Source: Dermacentor variabilis
Taxonomy: Eukaryota > Arthropoda > Arachnida > Ixodida > Ixodidae
NCBI RefSeq assembly: GCF_050947875.1
Contig: NC_134576.1
Location: 53,196,255 to 53,260,254 of the forward strand
Direction of reading: 5' to 3'
Length of the DNA: 64,000 bases
Shown here in pieces: positions 21,005 through 32,364 of the stretch. The position numbers and the translations under genes are program-made. Numbering within the stretch: position 1 is the first letter of the stretch; each line of letters opens with the position of its first letter. The notes beneath the pieces were generated by a model that ran no database searches, was not told where the DNA came from, and worked only from the letters and a program-made list of their open reading frames with translations.

Positions 21005-23441
21005 CTATGTGCCGCCGCCTAGAAAGAAACTGGAGGTTAATTCCGTAAGAGCAGCTGACGGTGAAAAGTCTCGGTCGAAGCGACGGTAAACAAAACGAAT
21101 AGCCTTCCTCTGGACCGACTCAATACAATGAATTTCAAATTGTTTATATGGCTTCGATGCGGAGGAAGCATATTCTAAAATTGGGCGAATCAGTGTTTTG
21201 TATGCTACTAATTTAGTGTCCCTCGGAGCAGGAGACAACGTCCGGTGGATGTAACCAAGTTTTTTTAACGCTTTACTACAAATGTAATCTATATGTTTAG
21301 ACGAAGACAAGGTGGGTGTAAAAATGACGCCTAAATATTTCCATTGAAAAACTCGTGTTAGTGGTACACCGTTGCAATTATAACATACGGGCATGTGCCT
21401 GTGAGTGAAAGACATTATAACAGTTTTATCAAAATCTATGCTCATTCTCCAAGTAGCACACCAGTCACAAAATGAAACAAAGAAATATTTAAGGCGCTGA
21501 TGATCAGCGAGTGAGTCAACTGGGCTGTACATAACACAGTCATCTGCATAGAGGCGTATTTTTGAAGTAACCTGGTCTGGAAGGTCATTAATAAACTATA
21601 AGAATAGTAGAGGGCCAAGTACGTATCCCTGTGGGACTCCTGAGGTGACGTCGACTATAGACGAATCCGCAGAATCATAGCATACGAATTGGGAACACAA
21701 AGAAATTAAACTGGAAATCCAAGACACTAACTGAGGGTTATATAGAATATTATGGAGTTTCAAAAGCAATTCAGATGTAGTACTGTGTCAAAAGCTTTGC
21801 TAAAGTCAATGAAAATGGTGTCAATCTGATTACCTAAGTCGATGTAATGGGAAAGCTCATGAGTGAACTCCGTAAGCTGTGTTACAGTACTAAAACCGCG
21901 CCTGAAGCCGTGCTTAAAGCTGTTCAATAGGTTATTATTTTCAAGGAACAGTATTATATGCTTATATATTATGTGTTCTAGTATTTTACATGAGGTTGCA
22001 GCTAAAGAAATATGCCTATAGTTAGATACAAGCTGCCTGTCACGAGATTTATATAAAGGTAGTACTTTAGCTCTTTTCCAGGAAGAAGGCACAACGCCAC
22101 TATTAAGGGACTTCTGACATATAATGAACAGATATATATATATATATATATATGTCCATAGCGAGAATCGTACTGAAAAGGAATTCGGAATTCCATCAGG
22201 GCAGGCTGGTTTTTTAGTATCTAAGTTTAGTATGAGATTCGAAACACCTTCTAGGCTAATGTTGATATCATCAATTGCATATGAATCGTTAGTTGCAAAT
22301 GTTGAACGACTGGAATCATCCGAGGCGAATACTGACGGTAAATATGTATTAAATGCCTCTGAAATCTCTAATGGATCGTTAACAACACTGTTGTTGATTT
22401 TAAAAGATGTGGAAGAAGAGCCAGGAGATATGAAAGACCAGAATTTACGGGGGTTAGACTTGAGCAGTTTCGGCAACTGAACATGATAGAAGAAATTTTT
22501 GACCGAGGTGCTCTTTTTCTGGAGTTCATTTTTTACCTGCGCGTACAAAACGCATGCCTCAGGATTATTCGAGCGTTTAGTGCGAAGTCTACCAGCACGT
22601 CGCGATAAGTGCAGCAGTTGTCGGTTCATCCAGGGATGGTTATTGTTTTTTTTTCTTAGTTTTCAAAGGAACGAATCGATATATGCATGATTTTACTATG
22701 CTTTCAAAACACGCCACGAGCGCATCAACGTCACTAGATAGTCCAAGTGCCAAAAATGCGTCGAAATTATTGGATAGTTCATCTGTGATACGGACGTCAT
22801 CAGCTCTAGAAAAGTCTCGAAACGTAGACAGCGTAAAACTTTGGTTATGAATTGGCCGGTTTACAGATAGAAAAACAGCGTTGTGATCCGAGATACCATC
22901 AATTATTTCGTACTTGTAACCCGTCTTGGCAAAATCAGTGCTGAGAAAAATCAAATCCAGTACGGCGTCACCACGGGTGGGACTGTGAACGACCTGCTTT
23001 AAGCCAAGAGATAACGATAATATAACAAATTTCCTGTTTAATGCATTACCATGATCAAAAAATGAGAGAGACGTGCAGTCGATTCCGGGAGCATTAACAT
23101 CACCCAGTAAGACGAAATTTGAGGAAACTAAATTCTCTTGCAGTAAAAGTTGGTGCAGGTTGTCAAGAGTTTCCAACGAACTATCAGGGGGAGCATAGAA
23201 AACGCATATGCTTAAGAATTGTTTATCGTAGTAAAGTTTACAGCAGACTGATTCTATGTCTATCGGAGAGAAGAGGACTTTGAATTTGAAATCGAAGCGA
23301 AAAAGCTATGCAACACCACCACCTCTGACTATGACGATCATTTCGCACGGTGACGTAACCTGGCGGTGTAAACTCCGAGTCATGAATACCCGCATGTAAC
23401 CAAGTTTTGGTGATACCAATAATGTCAGGTGAATAGGACAA
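21005..23441 (-). pseudogene. LINE-A ORF2: endonuclease and reverse transcriptase, lightly broken
   Basis: Endonuclease pieces: SPDIIGITKTWLHAGIHDSE (canonical TETWL changed to TKTWL, losing the catalytic Glu), then LLGDVNAPGID and GISDHNAVFLS, where the Asp/Asn and SDH motifs survive. RT: NPRKFWSFI, SWKRAKVLPLYKSRDR, ISLAATSCKILEHIIY, FIDFSKAFDTV, VPQGYVLGPLLFL then a stop, and YADD intact at 21550-21539 in RLYADDCVMY. The thumb ends KKLGYIHRTLSPAPRDTKL. In life the protein nicks target DNA and primes reverse transcription there. A (TA)n expansion inserts Tyr-Ile repeats at 22132-22153. Confidence 0.85.
22132..22153. repeat. (TA)n microsatellite inside LINE-A RT
   Basis: About 11 TA units fall within the RT frame and encode a run of Ile/Tyr between the palm-proximal blocks. 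The frame stays open across it, so the expansion did not itself break ORF2. Confidence 0.85.
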
Positions 23442-23531
23442 AACAAGCGAAAGAAAAAGGGGAAATTTATTAGCTATACTTCTAGCGTTGATGTTTATAA
23501 TGGTAAGATCTCTTTGGGTTGTAGAAGAAGT

Positions 23532-24581
23532 TCAACCTGTTGCTGACTGTGATGTGGGACCTGCTGTCTTAGAAAAGTTGCGACGATTAGAGATTTTTAC
23601 AAGAGAGTTGGTGGAATCGCACCAGTTACACCGAATTTTGTCAATGAAAATATGATCAAACCTAATCTTAACAGATGACCCATTGTTGAGATGCTGACTG
23701 GACGCCTCCCATAGTTTCTTCCGAATACCACGAACTCTGGGTGAAAAGTAATCAGAAAGCCTAAGTCCGGAATGCGTAAGCTTAAAACCATTCTTCAGCA
23801 AAGTAAGCTCGTCCTTAAAATCAAGCATTTTCGATATTACCGGGCGTGGATGGTTTTCACGAGCTCTACCCAAACGATGGAGGCGTTCGATGCGAGGACA
23901 TTGAATACCAAGACTCTGTTGAAATAATTCAGATATTTTGGAAAAGAGGGAATCGTGCGTTTCATCAAGAGTTTCTAATAAGCCATGTAAAATAATGTTG
24001 TTCTGCCTAGACCGATTTTCTAGATCTGCATTCTTTCCAGTCAACTGAGAGACTGAGCGCTTCTGTGCACTTATTTCGTTATGTAATTGACCATTTTCAG
24101 GCCGTGAAGCAGGGTTGGCCAATGCCTTTTCAACAGCGGAAATGCGCAATTCATGTGCCTCGAAGCGCACACCAACAGAACTTTTTGTCTCTGCAATGTC
24201 GCGATCCATGTCCTTATTGTTAGTCAATACTTCAGTCAAAAGTTGTACAAGCACAGGATTATCGGAGTTCGACAATGCTTCCTCAACCACCAGCTCTCCA
24301 GTAGGATTAGAAGCCCTCGGCGAATTAGCAGAGCGGCTTGAATGGCCCAAAGAAGCGCGACCCTTTTTAGTAGATTTAGTCGACTGGGTTCCCGTAGTGG
24401 GTCCAGGGTTAAGCTCGATATCACCACTCAAGAGAAGGCGGTTGAGGGCCGTCAACATAACAGAGCTTACATCATGAAAAAAAGTGGCTGTGGGCAGCAC
24501 AGCAACAGCAAAAAACGATCGTCGGACTTTACACAATGAGCATTTTTGCGGTAACATACCTGCATAAGCAAGAAACAGCAT
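23532..24581 (-). CDS. LINE-A ORF1 protein with N-terminal leader and 2A (StopGo) motif
   Basis: An intact 349-codon frame. Residues 1-52 form a Cys- and hydrophobic-rich leader (FFAVAVLPTATFFHD). Residues about 53-61 read GDIELNPGP (24425-24399), a full match to the D-[VI]-E-x-N-P-G-P consensus of 2A peptides, at which ribosomes skip the Gly-Pro bond. After it come a basic Ser/Lys region, a helical coiled-coil-like segment (about 100-190) and an RRM/CTD-like core (NADLENRSRQNNIILHGL, IERLHRLGRARENHPRP, FSPRVRGIRKKLWEA) as in LINE ORF1 RNA-binding chaperones. Known biology: some sea-urchin and trypanosome LINEs use 2A. Function here is inference. Confidence 0.85.
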   Translation of the reverse strand: MLFLAYAGMLPQKCSLCKVRRSFFAVAVLPTATFFHDVSSVMLTALNRLLLSGDIELNPGPTTGTQSTKSTKKGRASLGHSSRSANSPRASNPTGELVVEEALSNSDNPVLVQLLTEVLTNNKDMDRDIAETKSSVGVRFEAHELRISAVEKALANPASRPENGQLHNEISAQKRSVSQLTGKNADLENRSRQNNIILHGLLETLDETHDSLFSKISELFQQSLGIQCPRIERLHRLGRARENHPRPVISKMLDFKDELTLLKNGFKLTHSGLRLSDYFSPRVRGIRKKLWEASSQHLNNGSSVKIRFDHIFIDKIRCNWCDSTNSLVKISNRRNFSKTAGPTSQSATG

Positions 24582-24600
24582 TCAGGCAGCATTCCGTAGC

Positions 24601-25779
24601 TGTTGCCAAGCTGCCCACTGTTGCCAAGCTACCCACTGTTCGAAGAGCTTCGCTATCTGCCACGTGCCCTAGGGAGCCACGATCAACTGATCTGGCGCGT
24701 CACTGAGTGTATTGCGGCGCTGCCTTCGCTGCAGTGTAAAGCCCCACTTCCATGTCGCAACTCTAGTGACACGGAATGTCCGTAATCCTGAGGCATTTCG
24801 CCGTTTCGCGCACGTCTGTTGCTTTGTGCTCGACACTCGTGTTACCTTAACTCGTCACTGTGCTGCTGCTCGGCTGGTTATCGTAGTTGCTGAGAATAAA
24901 TCTTATGATTACTGCGGTGTGCCAGTTATGAATGATCGTCGCGCATTGTGTCAAGAGTGTTCATTTGCACACCATATGAGAAGCTGCTCTGCCGCCTTGG
25001 AGAAAACAAATCAGTCACGAGTTGAAGCTGCTGGTATGCAATGACGATGCCAGTATTGCAGAGGCGTCAATGAAAAGATGACCCCTGACAATGACAATGG
25101 AGTTGCCATTGAAGAACTTGAGGCGGAAGTGAGAGGTCTAAAGCCCACTGTCACCGCTATTGAGAAGAGTGTACTGATACTGTCCGACAATTTTGATACC
25201 GCGCTTGCTCGTATGATTGGAAATAAGAAAGCAATAAAGGATATTAGGTGCCGAGTTGAGAAAAGTAAGGAATGCCGGTGCAAAGGACTGCTAACAGATT
25301 TTAAAAGGGATATGCATGAACTTCAGTCACAGAAGGGAAAACTTAGTGTTGAATTTCATGGCATTCCGAAAAGAGATCACGAGGCCTTGCTTGAAAATGT
25401 GATGGCAGTTGCTTCGTCCCTCGAGCTACCACCGTGAAATGAGTGGGATGTCACTGCCATGCACTGTTTGCCAGCGAGGTTGGACAAGATAACTTGCATC
25501 ATTGCCTGTTTTCGCCGACAGTTAGTTCGGAATAAGTGATTCTAGAGCTGCAGGCAATTGAAATCAAAATACTTTATAGTTTATGCTGAAGAAAATAAAA
25601 CGAAGCAGGCGCGATCTCTTTTGTAAACACTAAGCAATGAACTCGCCAGAAAAAATTTTCCTTCGTTAGGTGCAACATAAAGAGTGAACTTGTAAGGCGA
25701 AAAAAGGGTGATCGCTCTGTCGTAGTCTGGTCTAAGAACGATCCGGCACCTATTGCTTAAGGCCTTGCTGACCATGGTT
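24601..25779 (+). mobile_element. LINE-C 5' region and ORF1, split by the I-clade LINE
   Basis: A sense-strand LINE fragment. 24601-24880 looks like 5' UTR and begins with two direct copies of tgttgccaagctNcccac (24601-24636). ORF1 follows. It is interrupted at 25779 by the antisense I-clade LINE, with the target duplicated, and about 75 bp more of the same reading direction continue after 31803. Confidence 0.7.
24880..25766 (+). pseudogene. LINE-C ORF1: Cys/His finger, coiled coil and Baculo_FP-like C-terminus
   Basis: Begins with a zinc-finger-like segment YDYCGVPVMNDRRALCQECS then FAHHMRSC, in the style of PHD-type fingers found in some LINE ORF1 proteins. A coiled-coil frame follows at 25078-25437 (IEELEAEVRGLKPTVTAIEK), then VEFHGIPKRDHEALLENVM. 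After a stop, DVTAMHCLPARLDKITCI and ARKNFLR..QHKE..CKAKKG match the Baculo_FP C-terminal fold present in many arthropod LINE ORF1s. Several stops and frameshifts; truncated by the I-clade insertion. Likely an RNA-binding chaperone in active relatives. Confidence 0.65.
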
Positions 25780-26187
25780 GATGATGATATCTGATGTTGT
25801 ATGGCGCAAGGGCCAGTATGGCCAAAGAGCCCCATGTCCGTGGTAATGAGTTCGCAGTGTAATGAAGTTCTATGAAGATGGAGTGACGTGGCTGTAAAGG
25901 GGCCTTAAAAATGGTCGCTCTGAAGTGCGTAAAATTTGTATAAGATTATGGCGATGAGGCCATAATGAACATGTACTATGAACATTAATATGCATTTGAA
26001 AAGAATGATACGATGTGTAAAAATATATAAGGTTATAAGATATGCTAGAGCACTACTGCCTCCTTAAGCCCTTGAAAAACAAGGGTCTGGAGGCATGTGC
26101 TATGCAAAACTGTTATCGCAGTGGCATCCTCTGGAGCGAGGATGCTCTACGAATTTATTGGGCTTATAACGTACAGAACGACATCAT

Positions 26188-29100
26188 TCAAGAAGTTGAG
26201 GACTGCCTTGGTGCTAAAAAGCGGTTCCTTACCGAGAAACATAGCCGGGTGTAGAGGGATGTAATAACGGTATGCAAGTGGAAAATGTTTCTTTCAGATT
26301 CGGCTTTTCGACACTCCAAGAGGACGTGGAGGACGGTCAGCCTCTCACCACATCGGCCACAGGTTGGCGGTTCATTTCTAGTAAGCAGAAAATTGTGGGT
26401 ACCAAATGTGTGGCCTATTCTGAGGCGACAGAATAAGACATCTGTTCGCCGAGATTTTGTTGAAGAGGGCCAAAAACCTAACTGTGGCTTTATAACGTGC
26501 AGTTTATTATTTGTTTCTGCGTTCCACATGCGCTGCCAGTGTTGTCGCAGTTTCCTTCTTAACAAAGGCCTCAGATCTGTGACAGGGACAACAGCTGTAG
26601 GAAAAGTGGTTCGTGATGTGAGTGATGTGGCCATTTTGTCTGCTAACACATTACCCTCGATGCCACTATGGCCAGGCACCCAGCATATTACTACGTGTCT
26701 GGGTGATAGATAAACATTGCATAAGAGCGAGTAAAGTTCAATGAAATCAGGATTTGTATGCTTTTGTAAAGAGTTAAGCGCTCTTACAAGGCTTAACGAG
26801 TCTGTATATACTATTGCTCTGTCGAGTTTTAATTTATTTATACGTGGTTTCTGCAGTGAAGATACTCGTTAAGGGGTTCAATACATCAGATTTAGAAAAA
26901 GAGTGACCAACAGTAGCATAAGCTACACCAGAATGCGATTTTGATGCATCTGTGTAGAATTCGGAACAGCAGTATTTCGATTGAAGCTCACGGAAATGCA
27001 TAGCGATTTTGAGGTCAGGAGCATGCTTTGTGACCTCCACAAAGGATATATCACAGTCTATCACCTGCCACTCCTAGGGCGGTACTAGCTTGGCTGGAGG
27101 CATTAAGTGATATTCGAGAACTGGAACATCCATTTCCGTACTAAGTTCTCTTGCACGAAGTGAGAAAAGAAGTCTCATGGAGGGTCTATTATGAAAAAGT
27201 GTTTCACACATGAAGTCGTTAACGGTGTGAAACACGGATGTTCCTTATTAGAGCAAACCTTGGGAAAATACGTTAAGCTGATGTTTGTTCTCTGAAGATG
27301 GAGGGGCCACTCATTCAACTCTACATATAGACTTTCAACAGGGCTTGTCCCAGTGGCCAGTGGCCAGGCGGATACCAAGATGGTGAATGGGGTCTAACAT
27401 CTTAAGCGCTCTCGGTGCGGAAGATTGATATACTACGGCACCATAATCTAAGCTTGATCGAACTAGGCTCCTGTAAATATTCAATAAACACTGTCTGTCG
27501 CTACTCCACGTTGTGTGGGATAGGATTTTAAGTAAATTCATTGTTCTAAGACATATTTCTTTAAGATGTTTATGTGAGGAATGAAAGTAAGCCTGGAGTC
27601 AAGTATAACACCAAGAAATTTGAGATCTTTGTTTACAGGAATTTGTTGTCCGCCCAGTTCTACGCGAGGATCTGGGACCAGGCCTCTCTTTCTTGTGAAG
27701 AGAACACAAGAACTTCTGTGGGGGTTGACTTTAAATCCATTTTGGTCTGCCCATTTGGACACCTTGTTTAAGCACTGCTGAACCTGTCTTTCGCATACTG
27801 TGAGGTTGCAGGATTTGAAGCCTATTTGTATGTTGTCTACGTATACGGAAAAAAAATGGCAGGTGGCAGTGAAGCACGTAGTACGTTCATCTTAACGATA
27901 AAGAGAGCGCAGCTGAGCACGCCTCCCTACGGTACGCCAGTTTCCTGCGTGAAAGGACGTGATAGTGCATTGCCGGCTTTTACACGGAAGGTACGATTGG
28001 AGAAATAGCTTTGAATTATTTTCAGCTTATTTCCACAGATGCCCATTCCCGACAAGTCTCGCAAGATCCCGTAACGCCATGTTGTATCATATGCCTTCTT
28101 CATATCGAGGAATATCGAGAGGAAATACTCTTTGTGTACAAAGGCATCGCGAATGTATCCTTCAATGTGCACAAGATGATCGGTTGTTGATCGCCCTTGT
28201 CTGAAGCCACACTGATAGGGATCGAGTATATTGTTGAGTTCAAGGAAGTGTATGAGTCTGTGATTAATCATTTTTTCAAAAAGCTTACACAGACAATTTT
28301 TAAGAGCTATCGGACGATCACTTGCTGCCAAGGAGGGGTCTTTCCCCTGCTTCAGGACAGGAACCACAATCGCCTCTTTCCATGTAGATGGGAGGTATCC
28401 CGCAGCCCACAGAGTGTTGAAAAGGGTAAGTAGTGTAACTTGTGCGTCAGTGCGTAAGTTTCTGATAATGTCATACATGACTCTGTCAGCTCCCGGTGCA
28501 GTGCTTTTACATGTGTCCAAGGCAGCTCTCGACTCGGCAATACTGAAAGGCCGGTTATAGGGTTTATTCTGTCTGGATTTTCTAATTATTGGCTTACATT
28601 CTTCTGTTTGTTTATATTTGAGAAAGGACTGAGAATAATGGGTTGAGCTCGACACGCTCTCAAAGTGCTCCCCAAGTGAGTCTGCCTGATCTTGCAGCGT
28701 ATCGCCTTGTGTGTTTACCAAAGGGAGTGATTGTGCTTGTCGCCCTCTTATCCCAATAACCCTGTTGCAGACTTTGGCCTCATCTGTGTACGAGTTGATG
28801 CCCGATAAAAACTTCTGCCAGCTTTCTCTTCTGGCCTGTCGATGGGTGCGCCTGCCTTCGGACTTTACTTTTTTAAAGTTGATAAGATTCTCTGCAGTGG
28901 GAGAAGCGCGTAGCAACCCCCACGCTTTGTTCTGTTTCTTACGGGCAATCCTACATTCGTCGTTCCACCACAGGACACATCGTCTACATGCCAAGCCACT
29001 TACTTCAGATGTGCATTTAGATGCGGCATCTATAATGAAGGCTGTAAAATACTGCACAGCAACATCAATTCCTTAAGAAGAGATTTCATACCATGAGATA

Positions 29101-29845
29101 CTAGTAAGATTTCGAAATTTCACCCAGTCGGCTGTATCAACCTTCCACCTAGGAGCCTGTGGTGGGTATTCGTTTTGTTTTGATGTTCTTAGCAGTATGG
29201 GGAAGTGGTCGCTCCCGTAAGGATTGCTGGTAACTTCCCATTCAAGTCCAGGCAGTATAGACGGCGAAATTATGCTGAGGTCAATTGAAGAAAATGCTCT
29301 GTTCAATAAGAGAATAGTAAGAGAATAATATGTGGGTTCTTTCTTATTGAGAAAGCACGCTCCAAAAGAAAAAAGGAACTGTTAACGAGACGACCTCGCG
29401 CATCGATACGAGAGTCTCCCCACAAGCTGCTATGTGCATTGAAATCGCCAAGAACAACATGAGGTTCTGGCAATTCATCTATGAACGACTGAAATTCTGG
29501 TTTGTTTAATTTGTAATGTGGGGGTATGTAAAGCGAACAAATAGTGATGAGTTTGTTTAGCAGGACAACTCGAACCGCCACTGCTTCGAGGACCCTTCGT
29601 AGCTGTAAACGTTGACACGCTATACTTTTGTGAATTACTATGGCGACATCGCCCGATGATGCGATACCGTCATCGCGATCTTTGCGAAAAGTAACATGCT
29701 GTCGAAGAAAATTTGTGTGTTTTGGTTTTAAGTGTGTTTCCTGTAAACACAGCACTTTTGTATTGTGTTGGTGGATCAGTTCTTGTACATCATCAAGGTT
29801 TCTAAGGAGACCTCTGACGTTCCATTGAATAATTTCTGTATCCAT
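26188..29845 (-). pseudogene. I-clade LINE ORF2: endonuclease, RT, RNase H, broken
   Basis: Endonuclease (29845-29303) opens DTEIIQWNVRGLLRNLDDVQ and keeps CLQETHLK and VVLGDFNAHSSLWG; the SDH motif is in the next frame (GSDHFPILL). RT (29057-27535): STAPGADRVMYDIIRN, FLDMKKAYDTTW, GVP, then QGGVLSC; the catalytic box reads YVDN at 27843-27832 where YVDD is expected, so the second Asp is lost. RNase H starts EFYTDASKSHSGVAYA near 26960 and ends PGHSGIEGNVLADKMA at 26679. A CGRCGERLTVLHVLLEC knuckle follows. The frame is cut into at least six pieces. Confidence 0.9.
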
Positions 29846-29889
29846 ATTGGAAGTAAATAGGTGCTGTGTGTGCGGAAACGGGAGTGATG

Positions 29890-31339
29890 CATTAGATTAC
29901 AGGGCTCTTTCGAGGCCCTGTAAGCGGGGTTTTGCCTGTTCTGGAGCGTTCGAGGGAGCCTCGCTGCTCCTTAGGCGCTTGGTGCGCCGTGAGGATGGGT
30001 GTTGTGTCGATTGCCTCTTGTGAGGCGCCGCACACGCGCTCTTGCGAGCTAGAAGTTTTTCGAGAGAGTCTCACCTCGGAAGGCAAGACCCCTGCGCCCA
30101 CCAGCTCGGAGGTCGATGGGGCTCCCTGTGGGATTTGGCTGCGCCGGCTGTTGCCAGCGCTGGAAGGGGCCGGGGAGGTTGACGCAGCCTCGGCTGCGCC
30201 CACCTTCGGGGCCGCTATCAGTCCTGTGGCATCTCTGCATGTAGCGCAGGTTGCCGCAGATAACTCTTGTGGGGCCGGCAACCCAAGGGTCGCCTGGCCT
30301 GTTTGCTGGTTGGATGGAGTATGCTTACCTACTTCCACCCTGGGGGCAGGAGCCAAAGGTACCTGCTCGCTGCACGCGGGCAGGGCACTTGGCAATGGCC
30401 GCTGCGACGCTGCCCCCGGCGTGCCGCATCAGCATAAGGTGTGCTGTGGAAAGGTGAGCACCTCTTACGGGCTTCCTTAAACGAAATGTTTTCTTTGACT
30501 TCGAGGGTGATTATTTCTTTTTCTTTCTTCCAGTTCGGACAGGAGCGTGAGTAGGCTGGATGGTCACCACTGCAGTTCGCACAGTGACGTGTGCCACTGC
30601 AGTTGTCGGAGGGGTGGCCCTGGACTCCACACTTTGCAGTAGTTATTTGGCCACGGCAGCTCTGCGAGCCATGGCCGAACCTCTGACATTTGAAACACCG
30701 TCTAGGGTTGGGTATATATGGTCGCACATTTAACCTGATATATCCTGTTTCTATGGTTTCTGGCAGTACGCCGGTTGCAAATGTTAGGCCAAGATGTTTA
30801 GTGGGAATTTCCTTGTTGTCTCATCTAAGTATAATACGTTTTACATCACTGACATTTTGTTCTTTCCACCCTTCCAGGAGTTCAGTTTCTGTCAAGTCTA
30901 GGAGGTCTGCCTCTGACACGACACCCCGTGAGCTATTCATTGTTCGGCGTTGTTTAACAGAAATTGGTATGTTACCAAATGTCACAAGACTGCCAAGCTT
31001 CTCGTACTGATGTTTCTGAGGGATCTCAAGGAGGTCCCCGCTAGGCATTTTCGTTACTTTATAACCTGACTCTATGGCTTCGGTTAAAGATTGTGCAACT
31101 ATGAAAGGGGAAATAAATCTGGCCTGCTTTTCGGAGTTCTCGCTGTGCACAACGTGGTATTTCGTATATGTCTCTCTTGTTCTGTTGAAGCATGTGGTTA
31201 GGTCATCGGTGCGTCCCCTCTTTTGAGGGTGACGATCAAGTATGCGGGGAAGTGCGGGTGTTCCCATAGTACTTTCTTTTCTTTTCGGCGGCAATGACCG
31301 CCACCCACCACAAAGCCCAACTAGGGGACGCTGCAGCAC
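29890..31339 (-). pseudogene. I-clade LINE ORF1 (gag-like, CCHC zinc knuckles)
   Basis: The first piece (31339-30821) carries the RNA-binding-type N-terminal domain (FISPFIVAQSLTEAIESGYK, LTETELLEGWKEQNVSDVKR). After a break, 30727-30329 holds RRCFKCQRFGHGSQSCRGQ, then CGVQGHPSDNC and CANCSGDHPAYSRSC, a run of CCHC-type knuckles. A basic Lys-rich stretch and a low-complexity Ala/Pro C-terminus follow toward 29892. Such proteins bind the element RNA. At least two frameshifts separate the pieces. Confidence 0.85.
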
Positions 31340-31790
31340 TTAACGGGTAAGGATGCAGGCGCCAACCGTACATTGCCACTATAACCTAATATATTATGCC
31401 CTAGGGAGGGCACATACACAAGGTTAGCCGTAGCCGCCTACGAAAATTAGGAAGTGACAGAAGAAAAGAGATGAAAGGACAGTAAAAGAAAGAACATAGG
31501 AAAGAAAAGGTTGAAGAGGTGGACAGGAAAAGGCGACTGCCGATTTCCGCCGGGTGGGTCGGTCCGGGGGTGCCGTCTACGTGAAGCAGAGGCCAAAGAA
31601 GCGTGTTGCCTCCGCCGGGGTGCCTTAAAGGTCCGAACACCCGGCATCGGCTCAACCACCAGGATCCCCCTTTCCCCAGACACGGCTAAGCCGCGCACGG
31701 CTACACGCGGGAGGGTCCAACGCTCGTGTGCTCGGGTACGTGGTGTCGCAACACACCAAACGCCTGCTTACGCAGACGCCCCTGCGGGGA
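31340..31790 (-). other. I-clade LINE 5' untranslated region
   Basis: GC-rich, with no conserved frame, lying between ORF1 and the target-site duplication. It should hold the internal promoter that such LINEs need, but I see no clear core-promoter motif. Confidence 0.65.
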
Positions 31791-31803
31791 GCTGACCATG
31801 GTT

Positions 31804-32364
31804 AAACAGTTTCTTCATAATCATGGCGATCACACCTGATGAGCTAAAATCCATGTATTGAAAGTCTACCTATCCGGTCTAAGGTTTCAAAGTGACGCTT
31901 TTTTTGCCTCCCTACATTCCGACGCTGCTGTGATCGTCTTGCCGCTGGTGGCGCTGGTGCCGCTGGGTTTCTTGCAACACCACCAGATGGGCTCGTCTCC
32001 GCGCATCCCGGCGGCCGCGGACCGCGATGGGCAGTTTTTGTGTATGGCACGTTTTGTGCTTGCTTTCCTATGCACCAAAAATGCAGGTGCTGGGCTGTGG
32101 AAGCCGCGTCCTGGGCTGCGATAGTATAAACATTATATTCGTCCATAGCCTGAAGAGAGCGCTTGGAGCTGCCATCTCAACAGCGTGCTGGTCACGTATG
32201 CACAAAGGGCAGGTAAACCCGCAGAAGAAGAATGTATCGAAAGCGTGAACTTAGCGTCCAGGATACCCACAGCCAACGGAAGTGTTGCGCATAGAAACGT
32301 GCCACAGATCGCAAATGTACACAGTGTATACATGCAATTTTATAATAACTGATTTAAATATATA
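31804..32364. other. Continuation of LINE-C target site, then unassigned GC-rich DNA
   Basis: The first ~75 bp (to about 31880) appear to continue the LINE-C ORF1 end across the I-clade insertion (LTMVKQFLHNHGDH then stop). From 31880 to about 32160 the sequence is GC-rich and unassigned. After that it is AT-rich. Confidence 0.4.

Larger units (their letters stand above)
20562..24600 (-). mobile_element. LINE-A: near full-length CR1/Jockey-type retrotransposon with 2A motif, antisense
   Basis: Minus-strand order is leader plus 2A, ORF1, ORF2 (AP endonuclease then RT), short 3' UTR with a stem AGCCC-4 nt-GGGCT (20661-20674), and a TAAA tail. The block layout (VPQGYVLGPLLFL, YADD, KKLGYIHRTL, ILEYASS) fits the CR1/Jockey assemblage; the exact clade needs a tree. 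ORF1 is intact, while ORF2 is broken by a few frame changes and stops. It shares leader, 2A and 3' end design with LINE-B at 49211-56041 but is clearly a separate family. No TSD was identified. Confidence 0.85.
25767..31803 (-). mobile_element. I-clade LINE, full length, antisense, with 13-bp target-site duplication
   Basis: The exact direct repeat gctgaccatggtt lies at 25767-25779 and 31791-31803, bracketing 6011 bp (25780-31790). Minus-strand order is GC-rich 5' UTR, ORF1 with CCHC knuckles, ORF2 with AP endonuclease, RT and RNase H plus a terminal Cys-rich motif, 3' UTR, and a short ATC-type tail (catcagatatcatcatc). Having an RNase H domain after RT is diagnostic of the I group. Complete ends and an exact TSD make this one of the younger insertions in the window, although both ORFs carry breaks. 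Confidence 0.9.
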
